Shown: positions 55,299 through 63,172, counted from the first letter of the stretch. The stretch is DNA of 64,000 nucleotides from Pseudomonadota bacterium (GCA_021808195.1 JAKBCE010000013.1:20682-84681), one strand, 5' to 3'. Numbers and translations: made by a program. Notes: generated by a model from the sequence alone, not told the origin.

Positions 55299-56174
55299 TC
55301 ACGCCTGATCCCCAGTGCCGTTTATCATCTGCTGCATCCACGGTTCGACGGTTTTCTTCGGCTCGCCCATCGCAGCATTCATTACGCCCTCCCAGGCCTC
55401 CCAGGTCGCGAGGCGCTCAGCATAGGCAGCGCGGGCCCTGGGCAAAATGGTGGTACCAAGGCCGAGTCGCAACGGCGGTTTGTCCGTGTCCACCAGTTTC
55501 AGGATGGCATCCGCTGTCGCTTCCGGATCACCCCGCTCCGTTGAGTTGAGTCGCGTCAGAAACACCTTTCGCATCTCGGCGTAGGGTTCCAGAGAATCGG
55601 TGATTTGGCCCGACTTGCCGAAGTCTGTTGCATAAGCTCCCGGCTCGATCAGTGTCACCTTGACCCCGAATGCTTTGACCTCCTGCGCCAGCGATTCATG
55701 CAAGGCTTCGACAGCCCATTTCGTCGCGCAATAGAACCCAATGAGCGGCAACGCCGTAATTCCAAGCCCGCTGGAGACCCCAAGAATGTGTCCGCCGCCC
55801 TGCTTGCGCAGTAACGGAAGGGCTGCGCGAAGAACGCGGACCATCCCGAAGTAATTGGCATCGAACAAGTCGCGGATCTGTTCGTCACTTGCCTCTTCCG
55901 TAGCAGCGAACAGACTCGTCCCAGCATTGTTGACGAGAACGTCCAGCCTGCCGAAATGCGCGTAAGCGTCCTGAACCGCCTGCTGCACCTGCGTTGCATT
56001 GGTCACGTCAAGGGCAAGCGGCAGGGCTGCCTCGCCAAAGCGATTTCTGAAATCGACCACGTCGGCGAGCTTGCGAGCGGTAACGGTCACGTGATCGCCG
56101 CGCTGCAACGCGGCTTCCGCCCAGATGCGCCCAAAGCCGCGGGAAGCACCCGTGATCAACCATGTCTTCTTCAT
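55299..56174 (-). CDS. Short-chain dehydrogenase/reductase
   Basis: A 291-residue classical SDR. The NAD(P) loop is ITGASRGFGR, the NAG motif is LVNNAG, and the active site is S.....YCATK (Ser about 14 residues before Tyr-x-x-x-Lys). The substrate is unknown. ATG 56174 has GAGGAG six bases upstream. It follows the epimerase-like gene by 39 bp, probably in one operon controlled by the divergent TetR. Confidence 0.9.
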   Translation of the reverse strand: MKKTWLITGASRGFGRIWAEAALQRGDHVTVTARKLADVVDFRNRFGEAALPLALDVTNATQVQQAVQDAYAHFGRLDVLVNNAGTSLFAATEEASDEQIRDLFDANYFGMVRVLRAALPLLRKQGGGHILGVSSGLGITALPLIGFYCATKWAVEALHESLAQEVKAFGVKVTLIEPGAYATDFGKSGQITDSLEPYAEMRKVFLTRLNSTERGDPEATADAILKLVDTDKPPLRLGLGTTILPRARAAYAERLATWEAWEGVMNAAMGEPKKTVEPWMQQMINGTGDQA

Positions 56175-56213
56175 GAGAAACTCCTCTCGAGTGTCAAACG
56201 TGCGGTGGATTGC

Positions 56214-57101
56214 TCAGTCTCGCGTGTAGCGCATGTTCGCGAGATCGGTGAGCAGCGACGGGCCGGCAGGGCGCCATCCGAGCGTTGCCCGGGTTTGTGC
56301 GCTTGAAACGTGACCATCCCTTGCTGCGAACATTCCGAGGAAGCCGAAGTGCTCCTGCGATTGTTTCGGCGCTATGGAAATGACGGGCACCTTCAGAGCG
56401 CTGCCGAGAGCCGTGGCGATGTCTTTGAGCATCACGCCCTCTTCCGCGACGGCGTGATATCGGGCCCCCGCCGCGCCTCGCTCCATCGCCAACCGGTAGA
56501 GATGGGCTACATCTGAAATGTGCGCGGCGGGCCAGCGGTTGTGGCCATCGCCCACGTACGCTGATACGCCCTTGTTCCGTGCGATCTGAAGCAGGTAGGT
56601 GACCAAACCCTGCTTCACCGTGTCATGCACCTGCGGAAGGCGAATGACCGAGGCATGGACGCCGCGCTCGACGAGTGCTACTGCAGTCGCCTCCGATACG
56701 CGAGGGTATGCGGCAGACGGAGGAAACGGCGGATCATCCTCCGTAGCCGCTCGGCCCTCAGCCACCCCCACCCCGGAGCTAACCAGGAACGGACGGCGGG
56801 ACCCTGCAAGCACAGCTCCGATCGTTTCAATTGCGCGCTTGTCCCACTCGCTACTTTCCGCGAATTTCGACCAGTCGTGCCGGAAGGCGGTGTGAATTAC
56901 GGCATCGGATGCGGCAGCCCCGCTGCGCAGGCAGTCCAGGTCTTGCAGATCGCCTCGATGAGGCTGCGCACCCGCAGCTTCCAATGCCTGCGCGCCCGCA
57001 TCCGAGCGCGCTAATCCGATGACCTCATGGCCTGCCCCGATGAGCTCTCTCACAACGGCCGAACCGATGAATCCGGTTGCCCCGGTCACAAATACACGCA
57101 T
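56214..57101 (-). CDS. NAD-dependent epimerase/dehydratase-family protein
   Basis: A 295-residue extended SDR of the atypical NmrA/epimerase type: MRVFVTGATGFIGSAVVRELIGAGHEV with the GxxGxxG loop, then VIHTAF and HISDVAHLY. The usual YxxxK is replaced by YPRVSEA, so catalysis may differ. ATG 57101 is chosen because AAGGAG lies exactly six bases upstream; ATG 57107 would overlap that site. It is divergent from the TetR gene, with paired operators between. Confidence 0.88.
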   Translation of the reverse strand: MRVFVTGATGFIGSAVVRELIGAGHEVIGLARSDAGAQALEAAGAQPHRGDLQDLDCLRSGAAASDAVIHTAFRHDWSKFAESSEWDKRAIETIGAVLAGSRRPFLVSSGVGVAEGRAATEDDPPFPPSAAYPRVSEATAVALVERGVHASVIRLPQVHDTVKQGLVTYLLQIARNKGVSAYVGDGHNRWPAAHISDVAHLYRLAMERGAAGARYHAVAEEGVMLKDIATALGSALKVPVISIAPKQSQEHFGFLGMFAARDGHVSSAQTRATLGWRPAGPSLLTDLANMRYTRD

Positions 57102-57161
57102 GGCCATCTCCTTGATTTCCGGATGGAACGCATTGACCAGCCGTAAGCGGCTCCATTAAAG

Positions 57162-57176
57162 TGGAGACCCTCTCCG
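57162..57176. promoter_or_regulatory. TetR operator copy 1
   Basis: TGGAGA-CCC-TCTCCG is an inverted repeat with one outer mismatch. It repeats the site at 57191-57205, centred 29 bp away, about three helical turns. Confidence 0.75.
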
Positions 57177-57190
57177 AAAAATCATAGTAC

Positions 57191-57205
57191 CGGAGAGCGT
57201 CTCCG
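57191..57205. promoter_or_regulatory. TetR operator copy 2
   Basis: CGGAGA-GCG-TCTCCG is a perfect 6-bp inverted repeat 19 bp before the TetR start and between the divergent genes. Two sites on one face of the helix suggest cooperative repression of both directions. Confidence 0.8.
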
Positions 57206-57224
57206 TTTTCAAGGCGCTTTGAAT

Positions 57225-57833
57225 ATGGTCAAGAAGTCCTCACGAGCCGCACCGCGCAGGCCGCGCAAAGACGCACAGCTGAACCGGGAGCGCATTCTCG
57301 AAGTCGCGAAGAGCGCCTTTACCCACCACGGCGGCGAAGCCAGCCTGGATGAAATCGCGAAGCGGGCCGAGGTCGGACCTGGAACTCTGTACCGTCATTT
57401 CCCGACACGGGACGCGCTGATCGAGGCGGTTTATCGGAGTGAGGTGGAAAGGCTTGCCTCTGCCGAGGGCAAATTCGCCGCAACGATGCCCCCAATCGAG
57501 GCTCTGCGCGCATGGATGCTGTTGCTCGTCGATTACATCGCCGCAAAGCACATCGTCGCACCCGCTCTCAACAGCGTCGTAGGCGGCCCCTCGAGGCTCT
57601 ATGAGAGTTCGCGCAGCTTGATTCAGGGCGCAATGGAATCACTGGTCCAGCGCGCGAAAGAGAGCGGCGATATACGCCCCGATACGGACGCCTCAGATCT
57701 GCTGCGCGCCATGGTCGGCGTTTCGCTCGTGGGCTCTGGTCCCGACTGGCAGCAAAGCGCTCAGAGGCTGGTCGACATCCTCATCGCGGGCTCACGCCCG
57801 GCACAAAAGCCTGTCGTTCGAACTGGTGCCTAA
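57225..57833 (+). CDS. TetR-family repressor
   Basis: A 202-residue regulator. The helix-turn-helix is RERILEVAKSAFTHHGGEASLDEIAKRAEVGPGTLYRHFPTRDALIEAVY near residues 22-72; the rest is the helical ligand domain. The Arg/Lys-rich N-terminus (KKSSRAAPRRPRKDAQLN) may add DNA contacts. ATG 57225 is used; a TTG two codons earlier is also open. It most likely represses itself and the divergent SDR pair through the two sites upstream and is released by a substrate of those enzymes. Confidence 0.9.
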   Translation: MVKKSSRAAPRRPRKDAQLNRERILEVAKSAFTHHGGEASLDEIAKRAEVGPGTLYRHFPTRDALIEAVYRSEVERLASAEGKFAATMPPIEALRAWMLLLVDYIAAKHIVAPALNSVVGGPSRLYESSRSLIQGAMESLVQRAKESGDIRPDTDASDLLRAMVGVSLVGSGPDWQQSAQRLVDILIAGSRPAQKPVVRTGA

Positions 57834-58812
57834 CGGCGGCCAGACGAGTCCACTTTCCGTATCAGTGCGCATGCCCACATCAGCAGTCGCTGGGTACAGC
57901 GCTTGACACGCCTCTGCCGATACTTCGAACACGCCGACGCGATTGGCGAGATTGTTGCCGCGATACTTTCCTGTCGTAATTTGGTGCCGGCTGAGGGCTT
58001 TGAACCCCCTACCAACGGTCTACAAATCCAGGTCATGCACGCGGTCGCACCACCTGACGCCTGAGAACGCAGAAACTTGCAACCGGTCCGCGGTGACCGC
58101 TGGAGCTCAGTTGTGACGGCACGTGTGCCGGCGCTGTACCAACGTGCAATGCTGAACCGGGCATCGCGCAGACATCAGATCGGTCGGCAAAGTGATAGGG
58201 CTTGGCCGCTCAAAAACCAATATCGGCGCGATGACGTACTGTTGGACGCTCCACGATACGCGATCTCAATCATCGCGGCATCGAGCTCATGGCTCAGGCG
58301 GCCCGGCGCAGCAGAGATTCTCCGCTCTCACTCATCGGCCTCCTTCAAAAGGAATTACGTGAGAGCACCCCCGCGATTCGTGCGCGAGCGGCCGACCGGC
58401 CGTTTCCGCTCTTGGATTTGGAATTCGGCAACGCTTGGAGAATGCTGTTGAGGTGCGTAGCGGTTCCGACAGCGAACCCCGCAATGTACGTCATCAGAAC
58501 TAGACGTATCCCCAGAGAGTGCGATCTGATTGAGATTCTCTGGGTTTCCATTCATGCAGACCATTCAGGCTACGCTGTGATCGTGGCAGCGGAGAAGCAT
58601 GGTAGAACCCAGGTCAGAACTTCCCTGGCGGCAATCTCCAGTTTACGCCTGAGTTCTCTTGGGGACCGCTGCGAATCTGCTTCTGGGCGCGTGCCTGCCT
58701 GGAAACAGGTGCAGGCAGCCGATCAGCGACCCATCCCTGCGCTATCCGTTCGCCTGGACAGCCCATATCTGTCGTTTTAGCTACTTCTTTTGATAATAGC
58801 TAAATTTGCATA
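57834..58812. other. Island region without a supported gene
   Basis: Nearly 1 kb between the TetR and hipB genes. Frames at 58077-58451 and 58289-58780 are open but show no known domain and no ribosome site. A tRNA-like 3' fragment is noted separately at 57982-58029. The region may be decayed mobile DNA. Confidence 0.5.
57982..58029 (-). repeat. tRNA-like 3' half fragment
   Basis: Read on the minus strand, this 48-base stretch can be laid without gaps on the 3' half of tRNA-Lys: an anticodon-loop-like part, a GGGGGTTCAAAGCCCTC T-arm, and an end in GCCGGCACCA that includes CCA. The sequence differs from tRNA-Lys at about a third of positions and the 5' half is absent. It may be a relic attachment site from another tRNA. 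The local tRNA-Lys does not encode CCA, so this is probably of foreign origin. Confidence 0.45.
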
Positions 58813-58840
58813 TTGGAGTCGGATAAATATATGCGATAAT
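58813..58840 (+). promoter_or_regulatory. Putative hipBA promoter
   Basis: TTGGAG (58813-58818) and GATAAT (58835-58840) are 16 bp apart in an AT-rich patch, 22 bp before the hipB start. ATATAT-rich inverted sequence around 58828-58849 could be the HipB operator. Confidence 0.5.
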
Positions 58841-58861
58841 ATATATGTATTGGTAACTTAG

Positions 58862-59200
58862 ATGAAATCACATATAAGCCCTGTCCGAATGGACCGCCTA
58901 CCCGAGGCCATAAGACGGGAGCTGAAGGCCGCCCGGGTTCGCCGCGGCTGGAGCCAGGCACAGGTCGGACAGCAAGCTGGCCTTCCACAGACCCACATCT
59001 CCGGCATCGAAACCGGCCGCATCGTGCCACGATTCGACACTTTGCTCGATCTGGTGCGGGTGCTCGGCATGGATTTGGTTCTCGTGCCCCAGTCCCTCGT
59101 TCCTGCTGTCACCGCCCTAGTTCGTGACGGCCGCATGGACAAGACCGACGAGCGCCCGCTCTATGCTGCTGACGACAATCAGGATGGTGACGCATCATGA
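58862..59200 (+). CDS. hipB: HipB-like Xre-family antitoxin
   Basis: A 112-residue DNA-binding protein with a Cro/C1 helix-turn-helix: LKAARVRRGWSQAQVGQQAGLPQTHISGIETGRIVPRFDTLLDLVRVLGMDLVLVP near residues 22-78. The C-terminal tail is acidic and disordered, as is common in HipB partners. Its stop overlaps the hipA start by 4 bp (ATGA). It should bind HipA and repress the operon. Confidence 0.9.
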   Translation: MKSHISPVRMDRLPEAIRRELKAARVRRGWSQAQVGQQAGLPQTHISGIETGRIVPRFDTLLDLVRVLGMDLVLVPQSLVPAVTALVRDGRMDKTDERPLYAADDNQDGDAS

Positions 59201-60417
59201 CCAGCGCCACCAGACAGCCGGTCGCGCTCGCCGTCCTCCTCCACGGCAAACGGATCGGCGTAATCAATCGCCTGCCCGGTGACAGATATCTCTTTGCCTT
59301 CGACGAGGCCTATGTCGAGGACACCAACCGACCGACGCTAAGCCTGTCCTATAAGGGCGCCTCTGGCTTGGTGACGACGGTCAAACCAACAGCGATGCGC
59401 CTACCGACCTTTTTTTCCAATCTGCTGCCGGAAGGCGCCTTGCGCGACTACCTCGCGGCTAGAGCAGGCGTGATGCCCGGACGGGAGTTCATCCTCCTCT
59501 GGCAGTTGGGCGCCGATCTGCCCGGCGCTGTCACGGTCGAACCGCTCGACGACAACTGGGCGGCGGAGTCGGAGATCGAGAAAGACAGCGGTGCGGATAG
59601 TGCCCCTGCGGTGCTGAAATTCTCGCTGGCAGGCGTGCAGATGAAGTTCTCCGCCCTTGTGAACGGCAAGGGACACCTGACGATACCGGCCAGCGGTATC
59701 GGCGGTTCCTGGATCGTCAAGCTGCCCTCGCCCCATTATCCAGCCCTTGCTGAAAACGAATACGCGATGATGGAACTTGCGCGCCGCGTCGGTATCGACG
59801 TACCCGAAATCCGCCTGCTGCCGCTCGAGGAGATCGCTGGCCTGCCTGAAGACGTGAACCGCGCAGGCGGTCACGCGCTCGCCATCCGCCGTTTCGACCG
59901 TCAGACAGACGGACGCCGTCTGCACATGGAAGACTTCGCCCAAGTATTCGGCATCTATCCCGACGACAAGTATAAAGGGCGCAATTACGCCAATATTGCC
60001 GCCGTGCTTGCCGCCGAGGCGGGTGAGGCCGCTGTTCACGAATTCATGCGGCGGTTGGTCTTCACGGTGCTGACCGGCAATGGTGACATGCACCTCAAGA
60101 ACTGGACCCTGCTCTACACGGACCGCCGGACTCCCGTTCTGTCACCCGCCTATGATCTGGTGGCGACGATTCCCTACCTCCCGAATGACACTCTGGCGCT
60201 CAACTTCGGCGGTGAACGGAGCATCGGCCATATCATGCCCGATCAGGTGCGCCGCTTCGCAGAAAAGGCCCGTCTGCCGGTCAATCAGCTATGGAAAATT
60301 GCACAGGAGACATCGGCCCACATCGTGGATGCCTGGCGTGATCACGTTGCCAAGGATTTATTGCCCGGAGAAGTCCGCGAAGCAATCGACAGACACATTG
60401 AACGCGCGGCTATCTAG
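59197..60417 (+). CDS. hipA: HipA-like serine/threonine kinase toxin
   Basis: A 406-residue protein with the HipA N-terminal domain (LLHGKRIGVINRL; FFSNLLPEGALRDYLAARAGV) and the kinase core. The activation segment FSLAGVQMKFSAL, the catalytic loop LTGNGDMHLKNW and the metal-binding SPAYDLV are all intact. The model HipA phosphorylates glutamyl-tRNA synthetase and induces dormancy; the target of this relative is unknown. Length is close to the standard 440. Nothing suggests inactivation. Confidence 0.92.
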   Translation: MTSATRQPVALAVLLHGKRIGVINRLPGDRYLFAFDEAYVEDTNRPTLSLSYKGASGLVTTVKPTAMRLPTFFSNLLPEGALRDYLAARAGVMPGREFILLWQLGADLPGAVTVEPLDDNWAAESEIEKDSGADSAPAVLKFSLAGVQMKFSALVNGKGHLTIPASGIGGSWIVKLPSPHYPALAENEYAMMELARRVGIDVPEIRLLPLEEIAGLPEDVNRAGGHALAIRRFDRQTDGRRLHMEDFAQVFGIYPDDKYKGRNYANIAAVLAAEAGEAAVHEFMRRLVFTVLTGNGDMHLKNWTLLYTDRRTPVLSPAYDLVATIPYLPNDTLALNFGGERSIGHIMPDQVRRFAEKARLPVNQLWKIAQETSAHIVDAWRDHVAKDLLPGEVREAIDRHIERAAI

Positions 60418-60609
60418 TCGAACCTAAGCATCGCGACTGGAACGCTGTCGGTCGCTGTTGGACGGTATACGCTCTCACTGCGCCCAAATTGTGCCCAAAG
60501 GCCAAATTTGAATACCGCTTGCGCCTCGCGCAGAACCAGCCAAGCCATTGTTGCTCCGGGTCTAAACCGCACTCAACGTCGGGGCTCATGTCAGTTACGA
60601 GCATTGGAA

Positions 60610-61218
60610 TCAGTACCCGACGGTGAAACGTTGGCGCGAGTGCCGCGGTGTCTCCAACTCGTCCACGAGGGCCACGGCATAATCTTCGAAGGAAATGCTG
60701 CTACCCTGTTCATTGCTGAGCAGCTTATCCTTCCCGAGTCGGAATTTTCCCGTGCGCGTGCCGGGAATGAACGTCACGGAAGGCGAAAGGAACGTCCACT
60801 CCAATTGTTGTTCCTCTCGCAGCAGATCAAGGAAGGTCACCCCGGCAGATGCTTCGGCCTTGACTGCCGGCGGAATTCGGGGCGTGTCGATCAGCCTGAC
60901 GCCGGGGGCGACTTCGAGGCTGCCCGCGCCGCCCACCACCAGATACCGACTGACTCCGGACTGGCGTACTGCCCCGATCAGTTTATGGGGATCGCTGGCC
61001 GTGAAGTGGACGGCGCTGATGACAGCAGCGTGTCCTGCAACCAGGTTGGCGATCTGATTCTGATCGAGGACATCCCCTTGCTGCGCCGTGACGCCGGAAA
61101 GCGCGGGCACGCGTTCAGGATTGCGCACGATGGCGGTGACCTGGTGACCTCTCTGGACAAGCTCGTTCAAAATCCGTGAACCGGCATTCCCGGTCGCGCC
61201 GATGAGGGCAACACGCAT
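60610..61218 (-). CDS. NAD(P)-binding NmrA/YwnB-like protein
   Basis: A 202-residue atypical SDR: MRVALIGATGNAGSRILNELVQRGHQVTAIVRNPERV with the GxxGxxG loop, then VISAVHF, YLVVGGAGSLEVAPG and a C-terminal SISFEDYAVALVDELE. Such proteins act as redox sensors or flavin/quinone reductases; there is no classical YxxxK. ATG 61218 has AAGGGA eight bases upstream. It lies 144 bp after the PadR gene, same strand, with its own 29-bp palindrome in front. Confidence 0.88.
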   Translation of the reverse strand: MRVALIGATGNAGSRILNELVQRGHQVTAIVRNPERVPALSGVTAQQGDVLDQNQIANLVAGHAAVISAVHFTASDPHKLIGAVRQSGVSRYLVVGGAGSLEVAPGVRLIDTPRIPPAVKAEASAGVTFLDLLREEQQLEWTFLSPSVTFIPGTRTGKFRLGKDKLLSNEQGSSISFEDYAVALVDELETPRHSRQRFTVGY

Positions 61219-61260
61219 TCTAGATTTCCCTTCGTCTCTTCTGATTAAATAGAACGTCCC

Positions 61261-61289
61261 GAATCTGACATCCAATGGATCTCAGATTC
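61261..61289. promoter_or_regulatory. 29-bp near-perfect palindrome upstream of NmrA-like gene
   Basis: GAATCTGA (61261-61268) and TCAGATTC (61282-61289) are perfect arms, and the inner ATCC/GGAT also pairs, leaving one mismatched pair and the centre. It overlaps the likely -35 region of the NmrA-like gene and is probably an operator. Confidence 0.65.
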
Positions 61290-61362
61290 ACTGCCCGAAA
61301 TAGCAGCGAGCCATAGGCGTTTTGACCTCGGCCATGCTGATGGGCGACATTTGTGATATTCA

Positions 61363-61944
61363 TTAGCTACGCTCAATTGCGAGTGCCGCCGTATCGAGTG
61401 CCTTGGCAATCGCGGCGGCACCATCCGCATCGAGGTTGCCGCGTCTCATCCTGAGTCTCAGAGCCATTTTCAGGTTTTCCATCCCGCGGATGACCTGTTC
61501 CGACATATCCTCGCGCGTGCCCCCGTGTGCGTCGCTGAGCCGTGCCAGCAGCGTGTCTACGGCGAATCTGTTCGCGGTAAGGAAGGCTTCGCCCTCCGGT
61601 GTGATCCGGTAGCATTTCCGACTGCCGTCCCCGATCGATGGCAAGGCGTACCCCACATCCTCGAGCCAAGCGAGCGTCGGATAGATCACGCCCGGACTCG
61701 GGCTGTAACTGCCGGCCATTCTGGCCTCGATGGTCTTCATCAATTCGTAGCCGTGGCGGGGTTGCTCGCCGATCATGGCGAGGACGAGCAGTCGCAGCTC
61801 ACCGTAATCGAATGGCCGTCCGCCGTGTCGATGCTCACGATGACGATGATGGTGCTGGTGATGGTGGACTTCGCGAGCGCGGTCCCCCGGATCTTCCGGG
61901 GGAGCAGCGCGGCGGCCACCGCCGTATCTACGATGCTTGTACAT
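61363..61944 (-). CDS. PadR-family regulator with His-rich N-terminus (YqjI-like)
   Basis: A 193-residue regulator. Residues 27-42 are HHHQHHHRHREHRHGG-type, very rich in His. The PadR winged helix follows (FDYGELRLLVLAMIGEQPRHGYELMKTIEARMAGSYSPSPGVIYPTLAWLEDVGY), then a coiled C-terminal part. The same layout is found in E. coli YqjI, which loses DNA binding when its His-rich part binds nickel. A metal-sensing role here is inferred. ATG 61944 lies next to a 20-bp palindrome. Confidence 0.87.
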   Translation of the reverse strand: MYKHRRYGGGRRAAPPEDPGDRAREVHHHQHHHRHREHRHGGRPFDYGELRLLVLAMIGEQPRHGYELMKTIEARMAGSYSPSPGVIYPTLAWLEDVGYALPSIGDGSRKCYRITPEGEAFLTANRFAVDTLLARLSDAHGGTREDMSEQVIRGMENLKMALRLRMRRGNLDADGAAAIAKALDTAALAIERS

Positions 61945-61951
61945 TGGCGTA

Positions 61952-61971
61952 CGATATATCGCGATATAGCG
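61952..61971. promoter_or_regulatory. 20-bp palindrome upstream of PadR gene
   Basis: CGATATATCGCGATATAGCG is self-complementary but for one pair. A further GCTATATC half-site lies at 61980-61987. It starts 8 bp before the PadR start and is the likely autoregulatory site. Confidence 0.7.
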
Positions 61972-62085
61972 AAAATCAAGCTATATCTGAATTGAGATCG
62001 GCCGGCGAAAGCAATGCCGGTTTGGCGTTCGCAGGCGAATAGCAGAGCGATGACGCACCGTCGGCAACTCCTTGCAGCGCAATTC

Positions 62086-62119
62086 GTACGTCATTGACGC
62101 ACATGCGTCAATGACGTAC
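62086..62119. promoter_or_regulatory. 34-bp palindrome before HigB-like toxin gene
   Basis: GTACGTCATTGACGCA (62086-62101) and its exact complement (62104-62119) are separated by CA. It ends 11 bp before the toxin start and contains a TTGACG -35-like element. A third TGACGCA half-site lies near 62051. It is the probable antitoxin operator. Confidence 0.8.
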
Positions 62120-62130
62120 CATCCGATTTC

Positions 62131-62436
62131 ATGGTCTTTATCGAATCGGCGGTCGTTACCAGGCAAGTCAAAGAACTGCTGAGTGAAAAAAGCTATGCAG
62201 AATTCCACCAACGCCTGGGAGCGCATCCGCAATTGGGCGGTGTCATCCAAGGCAACGGCGGGTTGCGCAAGGTGCGCTGGTCGATCAAAGGCGGCGGCAA
62301 GAATGGCGGCGTGCGCGTGATCTATTTCCACGTCGTCGCGCAGGCGCAAGTTCGCCTGCTGCTCATCTATCGCAAGGGCGTGAAGGACGATTTAGCGGCT
62401 GCGGAGAAGACAAGTTCTCCGCAAGCTCAATGCTGA
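62131..62436 (+). CDS. RelE/HigB-like toxin (Gp49-like)
   Basis: A 101-residue protein: FIESAVVTRQVKELLSEKSYAEFHQRLGAHPQLGGVIQGNGGLRKVRWSIKGGGKNGGVRVIYFHV with LLIYRKGVKDDL near the end, the layout of HigB-2/RelE-family mRNA interferases that cleave mRNA on ribosomes. It precedes its antitoxin by 17 bp, the toxin-first order of the Hig type. The start ATG 62131 is fixed by the operator just upstream. Confidence 0.88.
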   Translation: MVFIESAVVTRQVKELLSEKSYAEFHQRLGAHPQLGGVIQGNGGLRKVRWSIKGGGKNGGVRVIYFHVVAQAQVRLLLIYRKGVKDDLAAAEKTSSPQAQC

Positions 62437-62453
62437 TTGGTAAGAGGTAGCCC

Positions 62454-62744
62454 GTGAACAAGAAGCTGTTTTCCGAGCTTGTCGAGAGCATGACGCAGAT
62501 GAATGAGATCGCCCGGGGCGAGCGAGCGCCCTCCCGGGAATTCCACGTCGAACCTCTCGCCATCAAGGAGCTGCGCTCCAAGCTCGGCTTGAGTCAGCCA
62601 AAGTTCGCCGCCCTGCTCCATGTGGACGTCGGCACGTTGCGCAATTGGGAGCAAGGCCGGCGCGAGCCGACCGGACCCGCCAAGGCTCTACTGACAGCAA
62701 TCCGTCGGGACCCTACGCACGTCCTGAAAGCTTTGGCGGTGTAA
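62454..62744 (+). CDS. HigA/NadS-like antitoxin
   Basis: A 96-residue helix-turn-helix antitoxin: LAIKELRSKLGLSQPKFAALLHVDVGTLRNWEQGRREPTGPAKALL is the Xre-type domain, near residues 35-82; the N-terminal MNKKLFSELVESMTQMNEIARGE part binds the toxin. The start has AGGTAG about five bases upstream. A broken copy lies at 53330-53614. Its stop is followed after 10 bp by a tRNA-Lys fragment. Confidence 0.9.
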   Translation: MNKKLFSELVESMTQMNEIARGERAPSREFHVEPLAIKELRSKLGLSQPKFAALLHVDVGTLRNWEQGRREPTGPAKALLTAIRRDPTHVLKALAV

Positions 62745-62754
62745 GGTTAGATGG

Positions 62755-62799
62755 TGGGGCGTGACGGAATCGAACCGTCGACCAGCGGATTAAAAGTCC
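62755..62799 (-). repeat. Right partial copy of tRNA-Lys 3' half (att-like)
   Basis: These 45 bases match 63887-63931 of the intact tRNA-Lys with a single difference (A for T in the T-loop). Identity ends at the anticodon stem. This is the size and position expected of an attachment site for an element integrating at the tRNA 3' end. Confidence 0.88.
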
Positions 62800-63137
62800 A
62801 GGTACGGCACCACGCCACACCACCACACCCCTCTCACATCAAGGGCTTGCGAACGCGGCATCGCGCCGCCCGGTGCGGATTTGCGGCGGCAAGTGTGCCA
62901 GGCGCGTGCCAGAGTCCCGGACTTCGCCGGCGCCGAGTGCGCCGGTCGCGAACGACGGGGACCGAGGCACTGTCTACAACCGGAGCCGACCTATCCGCGA
63001 CAATGGGAAAGACACAGAGGCGCGCGAGCCGTTCCCACAGCGAGACCTGCGGCGCACCTGCGAGACGATGCTAGCGAGCCTCAACGCGGCGAAATGTCCA
63101 ATACCACGCGTGACGCGCTGCCTCTGAGTCGTTACTA
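62800..63137. other. Non-coding stretch between att copy and higBA
   Basis: About 340 bp with only composition-driven open frames. I see no gene, no further tRNA sequence and no clear repeat. Confidence 0.5.
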
Positions 63138-63166
63138 TTGACGTATTACGTTTCACGTAATACTCT
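63138..63166 (+). promoter_or_regulatory. higBA promoter and operator
   Basis: TTGACG (63138-63143) and TACTCT (63161-63166) are 17 bp apart. A perfect 9-bp inverted repeat GTATTACGT-TTC-ACGTAATAC (63143-63163) fills the spacer, the usual place for HigA repression. Confidence 0.8.
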
Positions 63167-63172
63167 GTTCGC

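Noticed and set aside
57830..58036. Short minus-strand frame crossing the tRNA-like fragment, considered as transposase or integrase remnant
   Set aside because: No catalytic motif of any recombinase is visible.
58289..58780. 163-codon open frame in the island
   Set aside because: It has no ribosome site, no recognisable fold and no partner gene. A faint likeness to a RelE-type C-terminus is too weak to report as a gene.
62755..62799. Considered as a second tRNA-Lys gene
   Set aside because: Only the 3' half is present; the D-arm and 5' acceptor strand are missing, so it cannot fold as a tRNA.
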